From NCBI GenBank assembly GCA_021396245.1, contig WNYE01000030.1, forward strand, positions 62,001 to 126,000: a stretch of 64,000 bases of DNA, in the 5' to 3' direction. Of the stretch, positions 33,930 through 45,551 are shown one piece after another. The stretch is from Sporothrix humicola (Eukaryota; Ascomycota; Sordariomycetes; Ophiostomatales; Ophiostomataceae). The translations under genes were made by a program, and so were the position numbers. The stretch's first letter is position 1; every line of letters begins with the position of its first letter. The notes under the pieces are model-generated. The model was not told where the DNA came from and searched no databases. It was given only the letters and a program-made list of their open reading frames with translations.

Positions 33930-36212
33930 GTTTGTCGCTTTTTAGTTACTGTTGCTTGCTTGATTTGAAAGAACAGGTCGAGGTCGGTATGCCGAGATAA
34001 GACTGGAAATATGCGCGCAGTGAAGCGGCACGGTCCGGATGCTGCGATTCAACTGTCTCTGGAAAGAAAGGCGAAGGACTAGAAGGTCGGCACGGTTCGT
34101 CGGGAGGCCCCGAAGGTGTCTCGAAGGTGGAAAGGAAAAGCGGCGATGCCAGGCGTTGGATTCGAGTGATGGTCGACGTAGAGGGAGAGGCGGAACGCTT
34201 TATAGCGAGTGCAGCAAAAAAACACAGTTCAGCTTCAGCTCAAGCGGTGATGAATCAGGAAGAAACTGGCGTGGCAGGCTTGGCGCCGAATGTTAGCACG
34301 CGTATGTCGCGAAGAAAGAAAACACTTGAATGTGGCATAAAAAGGCGGTAGGATTTTCAGAACGAAGGGCTGTACTGGATGGAGGAATATTGGAGCCCTT
34401 TTAGGCAAAGGCGGGATAGAATCAAGGGTCCAGACTTCGAGCGTCGACTCTGGGGGATATGAAGCTCACAAGTGGTAAGTGCAAATGGGGCTGGGGGCTG
34501 AAGCAGGAAGAGGGTTGGGTGAAGATACCGACGCCACTAGTTGACGAAGGGGCATCTTATGGGCACGGGCAAAAATGTGAAGAAGAAAACAAGTGGAAGC
34601 AGAAAGAGACGATATGTAACAAGGAAGCTATGCTTTGCAAGCAGGAGGATAGGAGAGGCGAAAAGGGCAATGAAATGCGCCGTCCTCTCCATGTGCTAAG
34701 TGGACACCGGGAGAACAACTGCAAAACAAATACTGGCTGGGCTGGTGAAGGCAAATGATAGGTATGGCTCACAAGTGCGCGAGATTGGGAATTGTGGTCG
34801 AGAGGGCCATGGATGGATGTCAAGGACGGATCAGGTCAAAAACATCCAGGTCAAGACAGCGGTGGGAGACAATGGGGGTCACTGAAGGGCAGGGGGGGTT
34901 GGGAGACACGGCTGAGGTGAGTAACGCCCGGCAAGCAGAGCTCTGGGCAGCAGTCACTTACAGCTAGACAGACGAAGGCCGAAAGAGCAGACAGTCGCCG
35001 GAAGGGTATCTTAAAAGTGGTTGCGGTAAGAGAGAAAGAGAAGAAACGGGTCGGGTATCAATCGAGGACGGCTTTTTTGTGTTGGCAGCGAGAAATACAG
35101 TGCGGGTCAGACGGGCGGTCGGTCTGGTGAGAGGCGGGGATATGGCCGTAGACACTCGAGATGCTGGCAGAGGCGGCGAGAATGTGCGCATGTGCGGGCG
35201 AAAATGAGCGGAAAAGAGATGCCCAATGGACGTGAGCAGAGTGAGCAGAGGTCAAGAAGAAGAGGAGGAAAAGAAGGGACGAGAGGTGGTGGGGGGAGGC
35301 GCGAGAGGGGTGGCTTTAATTGGCTGCCGGGGAGGTCAGACAAGATCGGACAAGAAACGGACACCAGAAGGAGCGAGGGCGGGTGCGCAAAGGGCAAGAG
35401 CTCTGACAATGTCTCTGGCGATGCAATGAGATGGAAAGAGAGAAAAATAAAAGATGAAAACAGCAAGTGCAATGCAGACCATGAGGCAGGAGACGAACCC
35501 GACTAGCGAAAGGGGCAGAAAAAGGAAAGGAAGCCGGCGCGGAAGGGGCGTTGAAGGAAAAGACAATGAGAAAGCAATGACGGGCCACTAGTGAGCTCCT
35601 CGGACAGCGGCACCAGGCCAACGCAATTGGGCAGTGGCAAAATGAAGGTGACGGATTGCCGTAGCGGGTTGCTGTTTCCCTGCGTCGGCACTCTGAACCA
35701 GGATGCTGGCGCGTGAGTCCTTTTGTAGAGCCGTGCTTCCTTCTTAGATCTCTCTCCGTGCCTTTTACCTCTCCAGCCTCTTTCCCTGCTAGGATGGGAG
35801 GGTTCCAGCGTGAGAAGTGAGGAAACCGCAACAGGGCCCTTCTGCCGTTCATCCCTGGTGGGCTTGATGTTAGCACATGAGCCTTTGTTCTTAGGGTGGG
35901 CAAGGCCAGCTGGACGGGAGGGGCTTTGCTCCACGCTTGCTCCGTAGTCAGGCTTTCTTGAACGGGAAAGAACGACGGTGTCGAGTAGTGGCGCTAACAG
36001 ATCTCACAGATGGAGCAGTGTCTATTAGCGCATGTGCCTGCAGTGCGTTGCAGTGCACAGAGCAGGTTTTAGCTCAACTCGGCTCTGGATGGACGAGTAT
36101 GGATTCCGTATTCCGTATTTTCAATAGCTTATTGGATCTCGAGCATTATTGTCTACAGAAAAAAAACCGTCAATGCATCAAATAATTGTCTCCTAGTCAT
36201 GGTTGTCAAAAT

Positions 36213-36247
36213 GAAATAAAAATAAAATAAAATAAAATAAAAATAAA
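36213..36247. repeat. AAATA/AAAATA-type A/T microsatellite
   Basis: Tandem AAAATA and AAATA units read on the plus strand, with a slight irregularity in spacing. Non-coding. Confidence 0.85.
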
Positions 36248-38926
36248 GATGTCGGCAGGCTGGTCGTTCCTTCCGTGAGTACGAACTGACTCTGTATTAT
36301 GGCATTGCGACGTATTACACACCCTCATAGTACCACCCTGCAATCCTCGCAAAAAGAGAAGGTGCGTTGGGTGATTCTCGTACATGGCACCTTCCGTCTG
36401 TCATCCAATGTTGATCTCTTGCTCGCTTCCCACTTGCCATGCATCCAGGTCCGTTTGACTTCCCCCTTTTACCCTGACCTTGCTGCCTTGCCGCCGAGGC
36501 TGAACAAAACAAAATTCAATGAAAACAATGAAACCACCACTCTCCAGCGTCACAATATTGCTACGGCTGATCAACAGAGACCGCAAGCCCATGTCTATGA
36601 TCGTGGGCAGCAAGAGGCGGAATCTGGCTCGTGCAATTTCCCAACCAAGCAGATCGCGTCGTGCCGGGGCAGCGAGGCGAGCGAGCCAAAATTACGGACA
36701 GCGAGTGTCATAGCTTCGTAAGTACTAATCAACACATCCCGACAGGTCGGCGAGTGGGGTGGTGGTCCTCAAAACTGTGGATTATAGCTGATACCCCAGA
36801 CAGGGCCGTCATAGAGCAGTGGCATGATGTGGTAAGGCCACGGACGACAATACCAGCCCGCCAGAAAGACAGCAAAGACGGCCAACCGTGTGGCAGCGAG
36901 ATACAAGTAATACTCTCAGAGGTATCACGGAGTACAGCCTCATGTTGGCGTTCCATGCACGCTGGCCAGGGCAGGCTGTGTGCTTGTGTGGAAACGGACA
37001 CGTCCGGCCCTCGGCTTTCCCACGTGCACAGCAAAAGGGAGCAGCCGCTTGTGCACGCGCTGGAACGATAAACAGAATATGGCGGAAGAGAGGTGGCAAG
37101 GAAGAAGAAGAAAGAAAGGGAAAAGATGGGCGCACAAAGGGAGATTTCACTGCCCGTATCAGCCCAATACGCACTCAGAGTTCCTCGTTGTCGACATCAC
37201 ATCACAATTTGGGCCCGCACGACAAGGCCCTGGCCGCGCCCAAGCTCTGTTGTTTTTATTGCCCTCCTCTCAGTACGGGCATTTCAATATGCTGCACGAC
37301 ACAGGGAAATTTTGAGCGAAAAGCTCCAGGAAATTCATCAAAACCACCAATGCTCCCGTACAGTGTCGCGAGTGTGTTGGACAACCTTGTGGCTGGATTG
37401 GAGCCTTTTCGTACGCTTTTGGCTTGATGTCGGGGAAGGCGAGCAGCTGAGAACCCCTGTCCATCGGGGCATCGACCAATCATGCCGTGTGTAACGACGG
37501 GACCGCGCATGGGGCTAGGCCGAGTTGGTTGCTGGTGCTGTCAACACCACGCGGCAGCGCCCATTGGCGTGGCCACACCGTGTGTGTTTACCTCTTTGAA
37601 CCATCTTCTCCCTTTTGTCTCATATTTTCGGGTTTTCGTTTTTATGCTTTTACGACTTTCCACAGACGATCCGGTGGACAAGACGGGACCTTGAGCATTT
37701 GAGCCCGAACAATCTGGCGCGTGTGAAGGAGAAGCATGCATCAAGAGGTTGTCGAGCTGCCAAATCATCAGCGTGTCATTGTGATGTCGTATTGGGATAG
37801 CAAGGATGAGTTCATTGCTCAGCTGCCACGCGACAGACGACATAATGCTAGGCACAGCCGGCAGCACGTTCCGAGCTCTTGCAAACAAAAACGAACGCAA
37901 TGTATTCCACCGCGACAGATATCAGCGTGTTTTCGGGAACGTATTACAACAATTGTGTTGGAATGTCGGCCTGCGCCGAGAAGACGTCCACAAGATGCGC
38001 CAGAAACACGTTCCACAGTTTAGAGTAATACACAACCAAAAAAGCAACACAAATGGCCAGTACTGCTGCTGTTGGGCGACCCATTGGAACATCGGTCAAG
38101 ACCATACCAGCCCAACTGGGCCACGCTTGACAACTTCCTATCACAAGCTTAGCATGTCGTGTCTTTCTCATGCCTTCCAGGAAGCACCATACCGAACTGC
38201 GCAATCCAGCCACGAAAAATATGGGACGGGCAAGCCTCTCAATGCACAGACTGACAACATCCCGTGAACCAGTCCACCGGATCCTATCTCCGTCTCCCTT
38301 CGGCAGGACCCAGGGCAGCGGGTTCTCCCTCGTCCCCGTCCTCCCTTCTCCGCCTGGCATGTTCCTGAAATGCAGAGCTCGCGAGCCTCACGCTGCCCAC
38401 CACCCTTGCGAGTAGCGTTATTCTTTGACAGTAGTGCATGCAGTTCCAGATGGGCGTCGGTCAGCCTTGCCCTTTCTCCATATCGCACCCTTATTTAGGG
38501 CACGATGCAGGGTGCTGGCAGCAGTCCGCTTTTGACAGGACGATACAGAGTTGCAATTTCTCTCTCAAGCCGTCTAGCGTTCGTCCCTGCCGCAGCCCTG
38601 GTGCAGTAGTTTGGATGTGTTAGTCCCCTCTCGGTCTCTTGCACCGGACTGTGTACCTAGGTGGACAGAGTACAGTGACACTCCGATGGCACTGTCAAGT
38701 GGAAATAGTGCCTTTCTGCGCTAGAGGACACATGCTCCGATGCGTCTAAGCCTCTTTTTCTGGGGAATGCCAGCAGTTTTTTCAGCTCTCCTCGACACAC
38801 CGGAATGCCCTACGTTCACCGCCGCCCAAAAATTGTGCAAAGCTGGTGTGGAAACACGACCTCCACGCACTCAGTTCTTGTCGGTTTTAAGTTTTTTTTT
38901 GTGTTTTATTTTTACGCCGTCAAACG

Positions 38927-39223
38927 GTGCATAGTCTCCGCCACGTTCCAAGAGTGCATCCCGATCTCGTGGAACAAGCCCAGGAACAGGAACAAGAGCC
39001 GATGCCAAGTACAAACGGCGATACGTCATGCGTCTCTAGTCGAGCGGCCTCTCAATATCCGCCAGATCCTATCGACTCCTCGAGTGAGAAGAATGATGAG
39101 ATTAGAAGTGAAGCCCTGTGTCTGCAGGAGTGGCTGGGCAAAATGCCTTGGTGGACGTTTATCATTGTCGGCGTGCAGCAGATCGTCCTTTTCTTTCAGC
39201 TTGCCTGGTTGGGCAAATTTTAA
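38927..39223 (+). CDS. Possible small tail-anchored protein (weak candidate)
   Basis: A frame of 98 codons from ATG to TAA in a gene-poor gap. The first ~65 residues are polar and acidic (EQAQEQEQEP, DSSSEKNDEIRSE), and the C-terminus is one hydrophobic helix, PWWTFIIVGVQQIVLFFQLA, followed by WLGKF. That is the layout of a tail-anchored membrane protein of the ER or mitochondria. There is no recognised family, no splice evidence and only moderate GC bias at third positions, so it may be chance. Confidence 0.25.
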   Translation: MHSLRHVPRVHPDLVEQAQEQEQEPMPSTNGDTSCVSSRAASQYPPDPIDSSSEKNDEIRSEALCLQEWLGKMPWWTFIIVGVQQIVLFFQLAWLGKF

Positions 39224-39989
39224 ACAGGCAGGGGCCGAGACGCTTCGATCGTTCTTCCACATTCGCTACAGGTGCCCCGTCGGCACGGTCATCTTAAAGT
39301 GTCTCGTTCATATTCTGATGTCATGCAGGAGTCATCGAAGCCATCGGGGCCATTGGAGCAGAAGAGATATCAGAAACAAGGGACAAAGGAGGCAGCACGG
39401 CGAAACAGGGGTTGGCAGCCCCAGCTCGGTAGCCCGGCCGGTTCGCAAAAAAGATATGCCCCGAATCGGCGTAGCCGTCTGGTCGATGCACGAGATAGGT
39501 ACGACGTACAGGTAACGTATGGAGACGATGCACAATCTTATCAGCCTTCTTCGCACAACTACGTCGTACCTTGAAAGGCTTGAAGGATCAGGGGAGGAGG
39601 GCCACGTCTTGTGTAGGGCTGGAGGAGGCTAAGAGGCTAGGTGGCCGGTCCACGATGTGGCTACTTTGTGTGGTGGATGATCCTGGGATGTTGCTGCGTA
39701 CTTTTTGGCAGGTCAAATTTGCCCCTTTTATTGCAAGCGAACGCGGGCATGAGATGCATGCATTATCCAAAGTGGCTGCCGTCGAGGATGCTCCTCTATG
39801 CTTTGGTTGTCGACATTCTCACTCTGATTTGCTGGAGGTGTCTCCGTTGTTTTGTTTTAATTTTGTTTCTGGAACAACTCCAGGTTGCAAACGGCTGTAA
39901 CGCATATTCTACGCCCTTGTGATTTAATTATGATTTATTGTGTGTTTAATTTTGAGACTGCTGATTTTTATCTCATTTCTATTTACTGT

Positions 39990-40090
39990 TCATTTTCTTC
40001 TTTCTTTCTTTTCTTTTCTTTCGTTTTTCCTTTTCTTTTTCTTCTTCTTCTTCTTCTTTTTTTGTTTTTGTTTTCTATTCTATTTTATTT
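39990..40090. repeat. Polypyrimidine low-complexity tract
   Basis: About 100 bases made almost wholly of T and C on the plus strand, with a short run of CTT triplets near 40041-40056. It lies downstream of the ApsB-like gene. Confidence 0.8.
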
Positions 40091-40539
40091 TAATTTAAAC
40101 TTCACCTTATTTCTGTTATTTACTTATTTACTCCGGGAAGAGGACCCCGTGAAACATACACCCTGGATGTGTCATGCAATAAGTAGCTTCGATTTCGCTT
40201 ATGCCATTGCCTTTGCCTGGTGCTGAATTCAGAAAACGCTGATGCAAACTAGAAGCCCTATATAGTCCATTAGAGGACAGTAACAAAACGAAGAATAAAA
40301 AACAAACAAACTCCCAATGCCAATCCAAAACAGCTTAGAAAGAGAAGGGAATATGCGAAATGCAAACCAGAAGAGAAAAAAAATAGAAACCAACGTCAAA
40401 CTAGAGCCAGAACAAAAACAAACTCAAAGACAAAAAAACAAAAACTCCAGGGACGCTCCAAACCCATACACCCATAAAACCAAAAACCACCGGTAAATGC
40501 CCATGCTTTTCGTACCCACCACCGTGTCCAATTTTCCAA

Positions 40540-43500
40540 TCACTGTCTCGCACCAGACGATGCCGCCGTTGCTAGCTGCACACGCCACGCTGCCCGCATC
40601 TGCTGCATCCGCTCGGCCTTGCGCACGCCCTCGGCGGCCGCTGCCAGCCGCTGCCGTGTCGCCTCGTGCTGGGCCCAGGTGCCGGCCACTCGCTGGACGC
40701 GGACCATAAACTGCACGGCGAGTGCCACGCGGCGCAGGGTCTTGCGGGCCGACTTGACTACGAGGGCCTTGCTGCCTACCGCCAGGTCGATGCTCGTCGA
40801 CTGGAGGACTGGCTGCTTCACACCCAGCTGCTGGAGAATGCCCTGTAGCATCTGAAGATCGGCCTTGTTGCTGTGGGATTGTTAGTATTTGACGCGAAAG
40901 ATAAAAAAAAACAAAAAAAAAACTAAGGGAAAGACTGGGTCCTGTGTAAACATACCAAGCGATGCGCATCTCGAGGTCCTGCGACACGAGCTGCTTGCCC
41001 AAGACGGCACCAGACCGAAGCCGTGCCTCACGCTCCCAGCGAGCCTGCATCCAGTCGATCTGCATGCCGAGGCCACGCAGCTCCTTGCGATGGCGGATGC
41101 TCTGCTCCTCGGATGCCCGGACCAGTGCATCTGTGTCGGCGTTGCCGTTGTGGCGGCTGACCGACGCTGCGGCCAGGACGAGCTCGCGCGTGTTATTCGG
41201 CGCGTCGGTGTTGGTGCCGTAGTGCATCGCGGCTCTGGTCTTGCTGGCCGCCTCCTGGAGTTCGTTGACAGCACGCTGCAGGCGTTCGGCGTCTGCGCGG
41301 TAGGCTGCGCGCTCGCCGCGGGCACGCTCAAGCTTGGCGCGGAGTGTCTCCTCGGCGCGCACGGCCTCGTCGAGTGCTGTTCTGTGGTCGCGCAGGTCGT
41401 GTTCAAGAGCTTCGGCCTCAACCTGTGTCTTACGAAGCATGGCGTGGAGATTGCTACGCTCTTCGCGGCTCATCTCGCTTGACACAGACTCGGAGTCCGA
41501 GCCGGCCTTGTGCTGTGCATCTGCCAGAGCTAGGGCCAGCTCGTCGCGCTCGTGGCGGTACCGCTCAAGCTTTGTCTGGACCCGCCGGAGCGCCGTATCG
41601 TGTGCCAGCTGTGCCTCGGCCGCTGCTTCCTGAGCCTCGTCGAGTGCCTGCTCCAGGATGGCGCGCTCTTCCTCCACCTCACCGATCCGGACTTCGAGCT
41701 CCTCTGCAGACGCCGCAGACGACTCTGCAAGCCGCTCGGTGTCGCGCAGAGTACGCTTCATTTCTGCCACAGACTGGTGTGCTGACAAAAGCTGTTCACG
41801 CAGCTGCACGATCTCGGCCTTCCGCGCCGCAGACGACGACGGGGACATCGTAGAGCCGACGTCCTCTGTGTGTTCTGGCGAACCCATCAGACGGTTTAGA
41901 TCGGCCTCGTGTGCCGCACGCTCAAGGTCTGCAATCTGGCGCCGAAGCGACTTGACAGACTCCTTGTGCGTCGCTTCACGCTGCAAGTACTCGCGCTCCT
42001 TGGCACGGGCCGCCGACAGATCGCGGCGCATCATGGCAAGCTCGCTGGTATTGGTATCGTCGCGGTCGGCGCCATTCGTGGTCGGTGGCAGGACTGCTGC
42101 TGTGGCTGCTGCGACTTCGTAGTCCTCGATGCGCCGCTCTAGATCACGGATCGTGCGCCGTGCTGTTTGGAGTTCCTGGCTCTCCGAAGTCGACGTCCGC
42201 AGACGCATGCTTTGGAGCTGGCGGACTTCCTGGCCAAGCCGTTCCTCCTCATTGGCTGCCTTCTCCAGTTCCTCCTCGAGCGTCGTTTCCAGAGTCTGGC
42301 ACTGGTCGGCCAGAGACTTGTTCTCTTCACGCAGGCGACGGACCTCGCTGTCCAGCTTCATCTTGGCCGTCCGCAGATCGATGCGTTCTTGGTCGACTCG
42401 GAAAGTGTCACCCTCCGTCTGCTTGGAGCGGCGCAGCTGCTCTTGAACTTCGTCCCGCTCGGCCTTGGTCTCGGTAAGCGAAGCGCGGAGCGAGTGGAGC
42501 TCAATGTTGATATTGGCGAGCTGGTCCTGCAGAGCTTGCTTCTCCTTGGTAATCCGGGTGACATTTGTTGCTGATTCCGTGATCTGTGCCCGCATGCGAT
42601 CGATCTGGTCTCTGTGCTGCTGTGCCGTGCTGGCTGCCGATTCTTGGAGTGCCGTGACGGCCGCTGCTGTCGACGATCCGCTAGCAGCACCGGCGCGAAG
42701 AGTAGCCAGCTGTTTGCGGAGGGAATCGGACTCCTCTCGTGCCACATCCTTGTCCTGGCGGGCCTGGTCGGCTTCGCGGTTCCGGGAATGCTGCAGAGCC
42801 TCGAGCTCATCCTCTAGCCGCTCGCACTTGTTCTTTGCCGCCTGACTAGCGAGCTGGGTAGACCGAAGCTCGTCACGCACAGAAGCAAGCTCTTTGCGGA
42901 GACCATCGAGGGTGCCTTGCCGGGTGTCGAGTTGTGCTTGAAAGCTCTCCAGTTGGCGGCGCAGAACGCTCTCTTCGGACTCATGTCGCATCCGCTCGCT
43001 GTCCATAAGTTCTTGCAGCTGGGCCTCCTTTCCAGACAGGGCGCCTTCAGTTTCCCGGAGACGGTCGATCGTCTGCTGCAGCCGGTTCCGCTCGGACTCG
43101 AGATGCTCGCGGTCCGTGTCCCATTTCTCGCTGTCGATGTCGTAGAGATGCTCTTTTTCGCTGATTTCTGTCTGGAGGTCGATAATGTGCTTGTTGAGAC
43201 GCTCTATTTCTGCCTTGACTTGGGCACCTAGGTCCTGTTCCACTTCTAGGCTATGCTGCCGTTCCAGCTCGAGGTCGTTCTCCAGCTGAGCAACGGCCTT
43301 TTGCAGCCGGGAAACGTCGCGCTGAAGCGTTGCTGACTCGTTGGCTAGTGTGTCGTGGCGGGTCTGCAGGAGTGTCTTCTGATCACGCGCCATGTTGAGG
43401 TCGGCATGGGCTTCTTTGAGTTGCGATGTCGCGGCCAGTGTCTCCCGCTCGGCGGTGTCGCGAGCTTGGCGTGACTCCTTGAGCTTCAGCTTCAGGTCTT

Positions 43501-44893
43501 CCGCCTCTTTCTGCTGCTCCTCGTGCTTCTCTTCCAGCTGAGCGAGCTCGCGTTGAGATTTGTCGACCTCGCCCTGGAGCCGCGCGACCTTTTCTTCGAC
43601 CTGCCGTGACAGCCCCTTGGTGTGGACAGACTTGTTGGCCATCTCCTCCTGCAGCTCTTCGAGATCCTCCTCGGCCCGCTTTCGCTCGGTCACGGCCTCG
43701 TCAAGCTTGTCCTTCATGTCGTCGACCTGCTGCTCAAGGCGCCGGATGTCTGCCTCGAGATCGTCAATGGTCTCCTTGGCTTCGTCCAGCTTTTCGCTTG
43801 AATTGGCCTTCTCCTCCAGCTCGGCTATCCGCTCACGGTTCTCTTCCATGCGCGCCTCCATCGAGACCTGCAAGTCTTCGAGCTCGTCTTCTTTTTGCGA
43901 GATAATGCGGTCCTTCTCGCGCAGGTCCGCTTCAAGGTCCTCGACCTCATCGCGTGCCTTTTCGTTTTGCTCGTCGACCTGGCGCTGAAGCTCCTCAATG
44001 TCGGCATCCTTGGCCGCCAGCTCGTCCCGCAGACGCTCTAGCTCGGCGCGGAGACCCTCATCGGCTTGCCGTGCAGCCATCCTTTCCTGCATGTCGAGCA
44101 TCTCTTGCCGATAGTTTTCGAGATTCTGCTCGGCCGACACGAGAAGCTTCTTGCACCGCTGGAGTTCGCGCTGCAGTGTGACCTTGTCTACTTTGAGTTC
44201 CGTATTCTCCTTAAGCGCTGCGTCACTGAATCCCGGGCCAGCTTTGCGGAGTGCCTCCTCAAGGAAGTGGATCTTGAGCTTGAGCCCAAAGTTCTCCTTT
44301 TCGATTCTATCGATGACGTTCTCCTGCTCTCGTAATGAAAGCTGGTTTCCGTCCTGGAGCGGGCCGCCATTGTCCTTGTCGTTTCCACGTGGCCGCATGG
44401 CGATGGGTGTTGACGCGATGCTGCTGCTGTCGATGTGGGGTAATGGTGTGCTTTCAACGTAGGACACGTTGCGAGAGACGCCGAAGCTGCTCAAGTCCAT
44501 GGCGCCTGGGACGGGGATTGTGGTGTCGTCTTCGTCGATTTTGCCGAGCGAGAACGGCACAGAGCCGGTCGCGCCATTCTCCTTGCCCCGGTATCCGCGT
44601 CGCGCGCTGTTTCGTGTTGCCGATTTGAGAAGTGGTGTGAACTCAACGCCGCCGATGCCCTCGGGCAAGTTTGCTCTGTTGCTGAGAGGAGCACGTCCTC
44701 CAGCACCGCCGCGTGGTGTCCGCAGATTTGGCTTGCCGCCGTTGCGCATCTGGTCAAAGATATTGCCGTCTTTGGTCGGTGACTGGAAGGACATCTCTTG
44801 CGAGACGTCAAAATCTGGCGGCCGTTCAAGATATGTCGCGTCGCCAGCATTTGTTCGCGGCGTGTCGAGGCCGCCGAGGCCTGGGTGCACCAT
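40540..44893 (-). CDS. apsB: MTOC coiled-coil protein, ApsB/Mto1/Pcp1-like
   Basis: Two exons, 44893-40956 and 40870-40540, with an 85-nt intron (ACTAAC branch point); 1422 residues. The first ~180 residues are disordered with several TP/SP sites. Residues about 185-245 carry the centrosomin CM1 motif (LREQENVIDRIEKENFGLKL, then KIHFLEEALRKAG), which in this family recruits gamma-tubulin complexes. Residues ~245-1270 are almost continuous coiled coil. The C-terminus (QIDWMQARWEREARLRS, then across the splice junction RIACNKADLQMLQ) looks like the PACT/MTOC-targeting region. The role is thus a scaffold of spindle pole bodies and septal or cytoplasmic microtubule-organising centres. It shares a divergent promoter with RAD54. 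Reading through the intron gives a false C-terminus ending at 40424. Confidence 0.87.
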
Positions 44894-45551
44894 GTTGGCA
44901 ATGGTTTGGGCAGAGAACAGCTCTGCCGCGTGGATGTAATGTTCGTGTCGTCGTAGTGAGGTCGTTGGGAAAGAAAATGCCGGAATATGTCGTCAATTCA
45001 ATGATGAACGCAATTGTCGCGTCTCGTTCGATTTCTGGTAGCTGTATGCGAAGGTGTGGTATATTAGAGTGTATGCGCTGCAAAAAGAAAGCAAGCAGTC
45101 GGAAACGCAGCAATCGTGAAGTCGTAAATACTGAAAGAAATAATAGCTGTGGAAGGGTGTCGACGAATTGGTTGCATCAATTTGCTATGTCCAAGCGAAA
45201 ATAGTGGTGGATGACCGTTCTCGCCTTGGAAGACGTTGGGACCCACTTTGCGGCGCGTCGACTTGTGTTTACATCTTGCCATAATGGGCTAGCGCGTCTT
45301 TGTACATTCCCCTCCTCCTGGCCCCTGCTCAACCAAAATTGTATCACCTGACTACGCGTGCTTTCCGAGTTTACAGAGGTTCAGGCAGACGCGACTTGTT
45401 GACTCGCTCCTTCCGCCTCGCCACTGAAGTCCGGTCCTGCCGGAACAGAAACGGAGAACGATTCAGGGGAACCAGGAGAACGGCCGAAGGTTTTTGGGCC
45501 AAATCTTTGATCTTCTCCTTTTACAGACCAAGAAGCCATCACGACTCAATC
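44894..45551. promoter_or_regulatory. Divergent promoter of the ApsB-like and RAD54 genes
   Basis: A 658-base region between two divergent starts. It holds one perfect MluI cell-cycle box at 45354-45359 and an ACGCGA half-match at 45389-45394. I see no other gene in it. Confidence 0.6.
45354..45359. promoter_or_regulatory. MluI cell-cycle box (MCB) upstream of RAD54
   Basis: ACGCGT, the core site of the MBF factor, about 195 bases upstream of the RAD54 ATG. MCB elements control RAD54 and other DNA-metabolism genes at G1/S in yeasts, so the position makes sense. Binding is inferred. Confidence 0.45.

Larger units (their letters stand above)
33930..40539. other. 6.6 kb gap between metacaspase and ApsB-like genes
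   Basis: Both flanking genes are on the minus strand. The left part up to about 35.5 kb is purine-rich on the plus strand and should hold the metacaspase promoter and leader. The right end (about 39.9-40.5 kb), with a long T/C-rich tract at 39990-40090, should hold the 3' UTR of the ApsB-like gene. Three copies of TACGACGTA/TACGTCGTA occur outside genes nearby (33801 just before, 39500, 39560 inside). The only protein-like candidate is the small frame at 38927-39223. Confidence 0.5.

Noticed and set aside
35316..35903. 195-codon minus-strand frame
   Set aside because: Translation is Ser/Pro/Phe/Cys-rich from a pyrimidine tract, typical of spurious frames in fungal leaders.
40424..40539. Longer C-terminus of the coiled-coil protein, ending at 40424
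   Set aside because: It arises only by reading through the 85-nt intron; splicing restores the expected PACT-like segment and a stop at 40540.
40889..44901. Many long frames antisense to the coiled-coil gene
   Set aside because: Shadows of GC-rich, repetitive coiled-coil codons; no domain in any of them.
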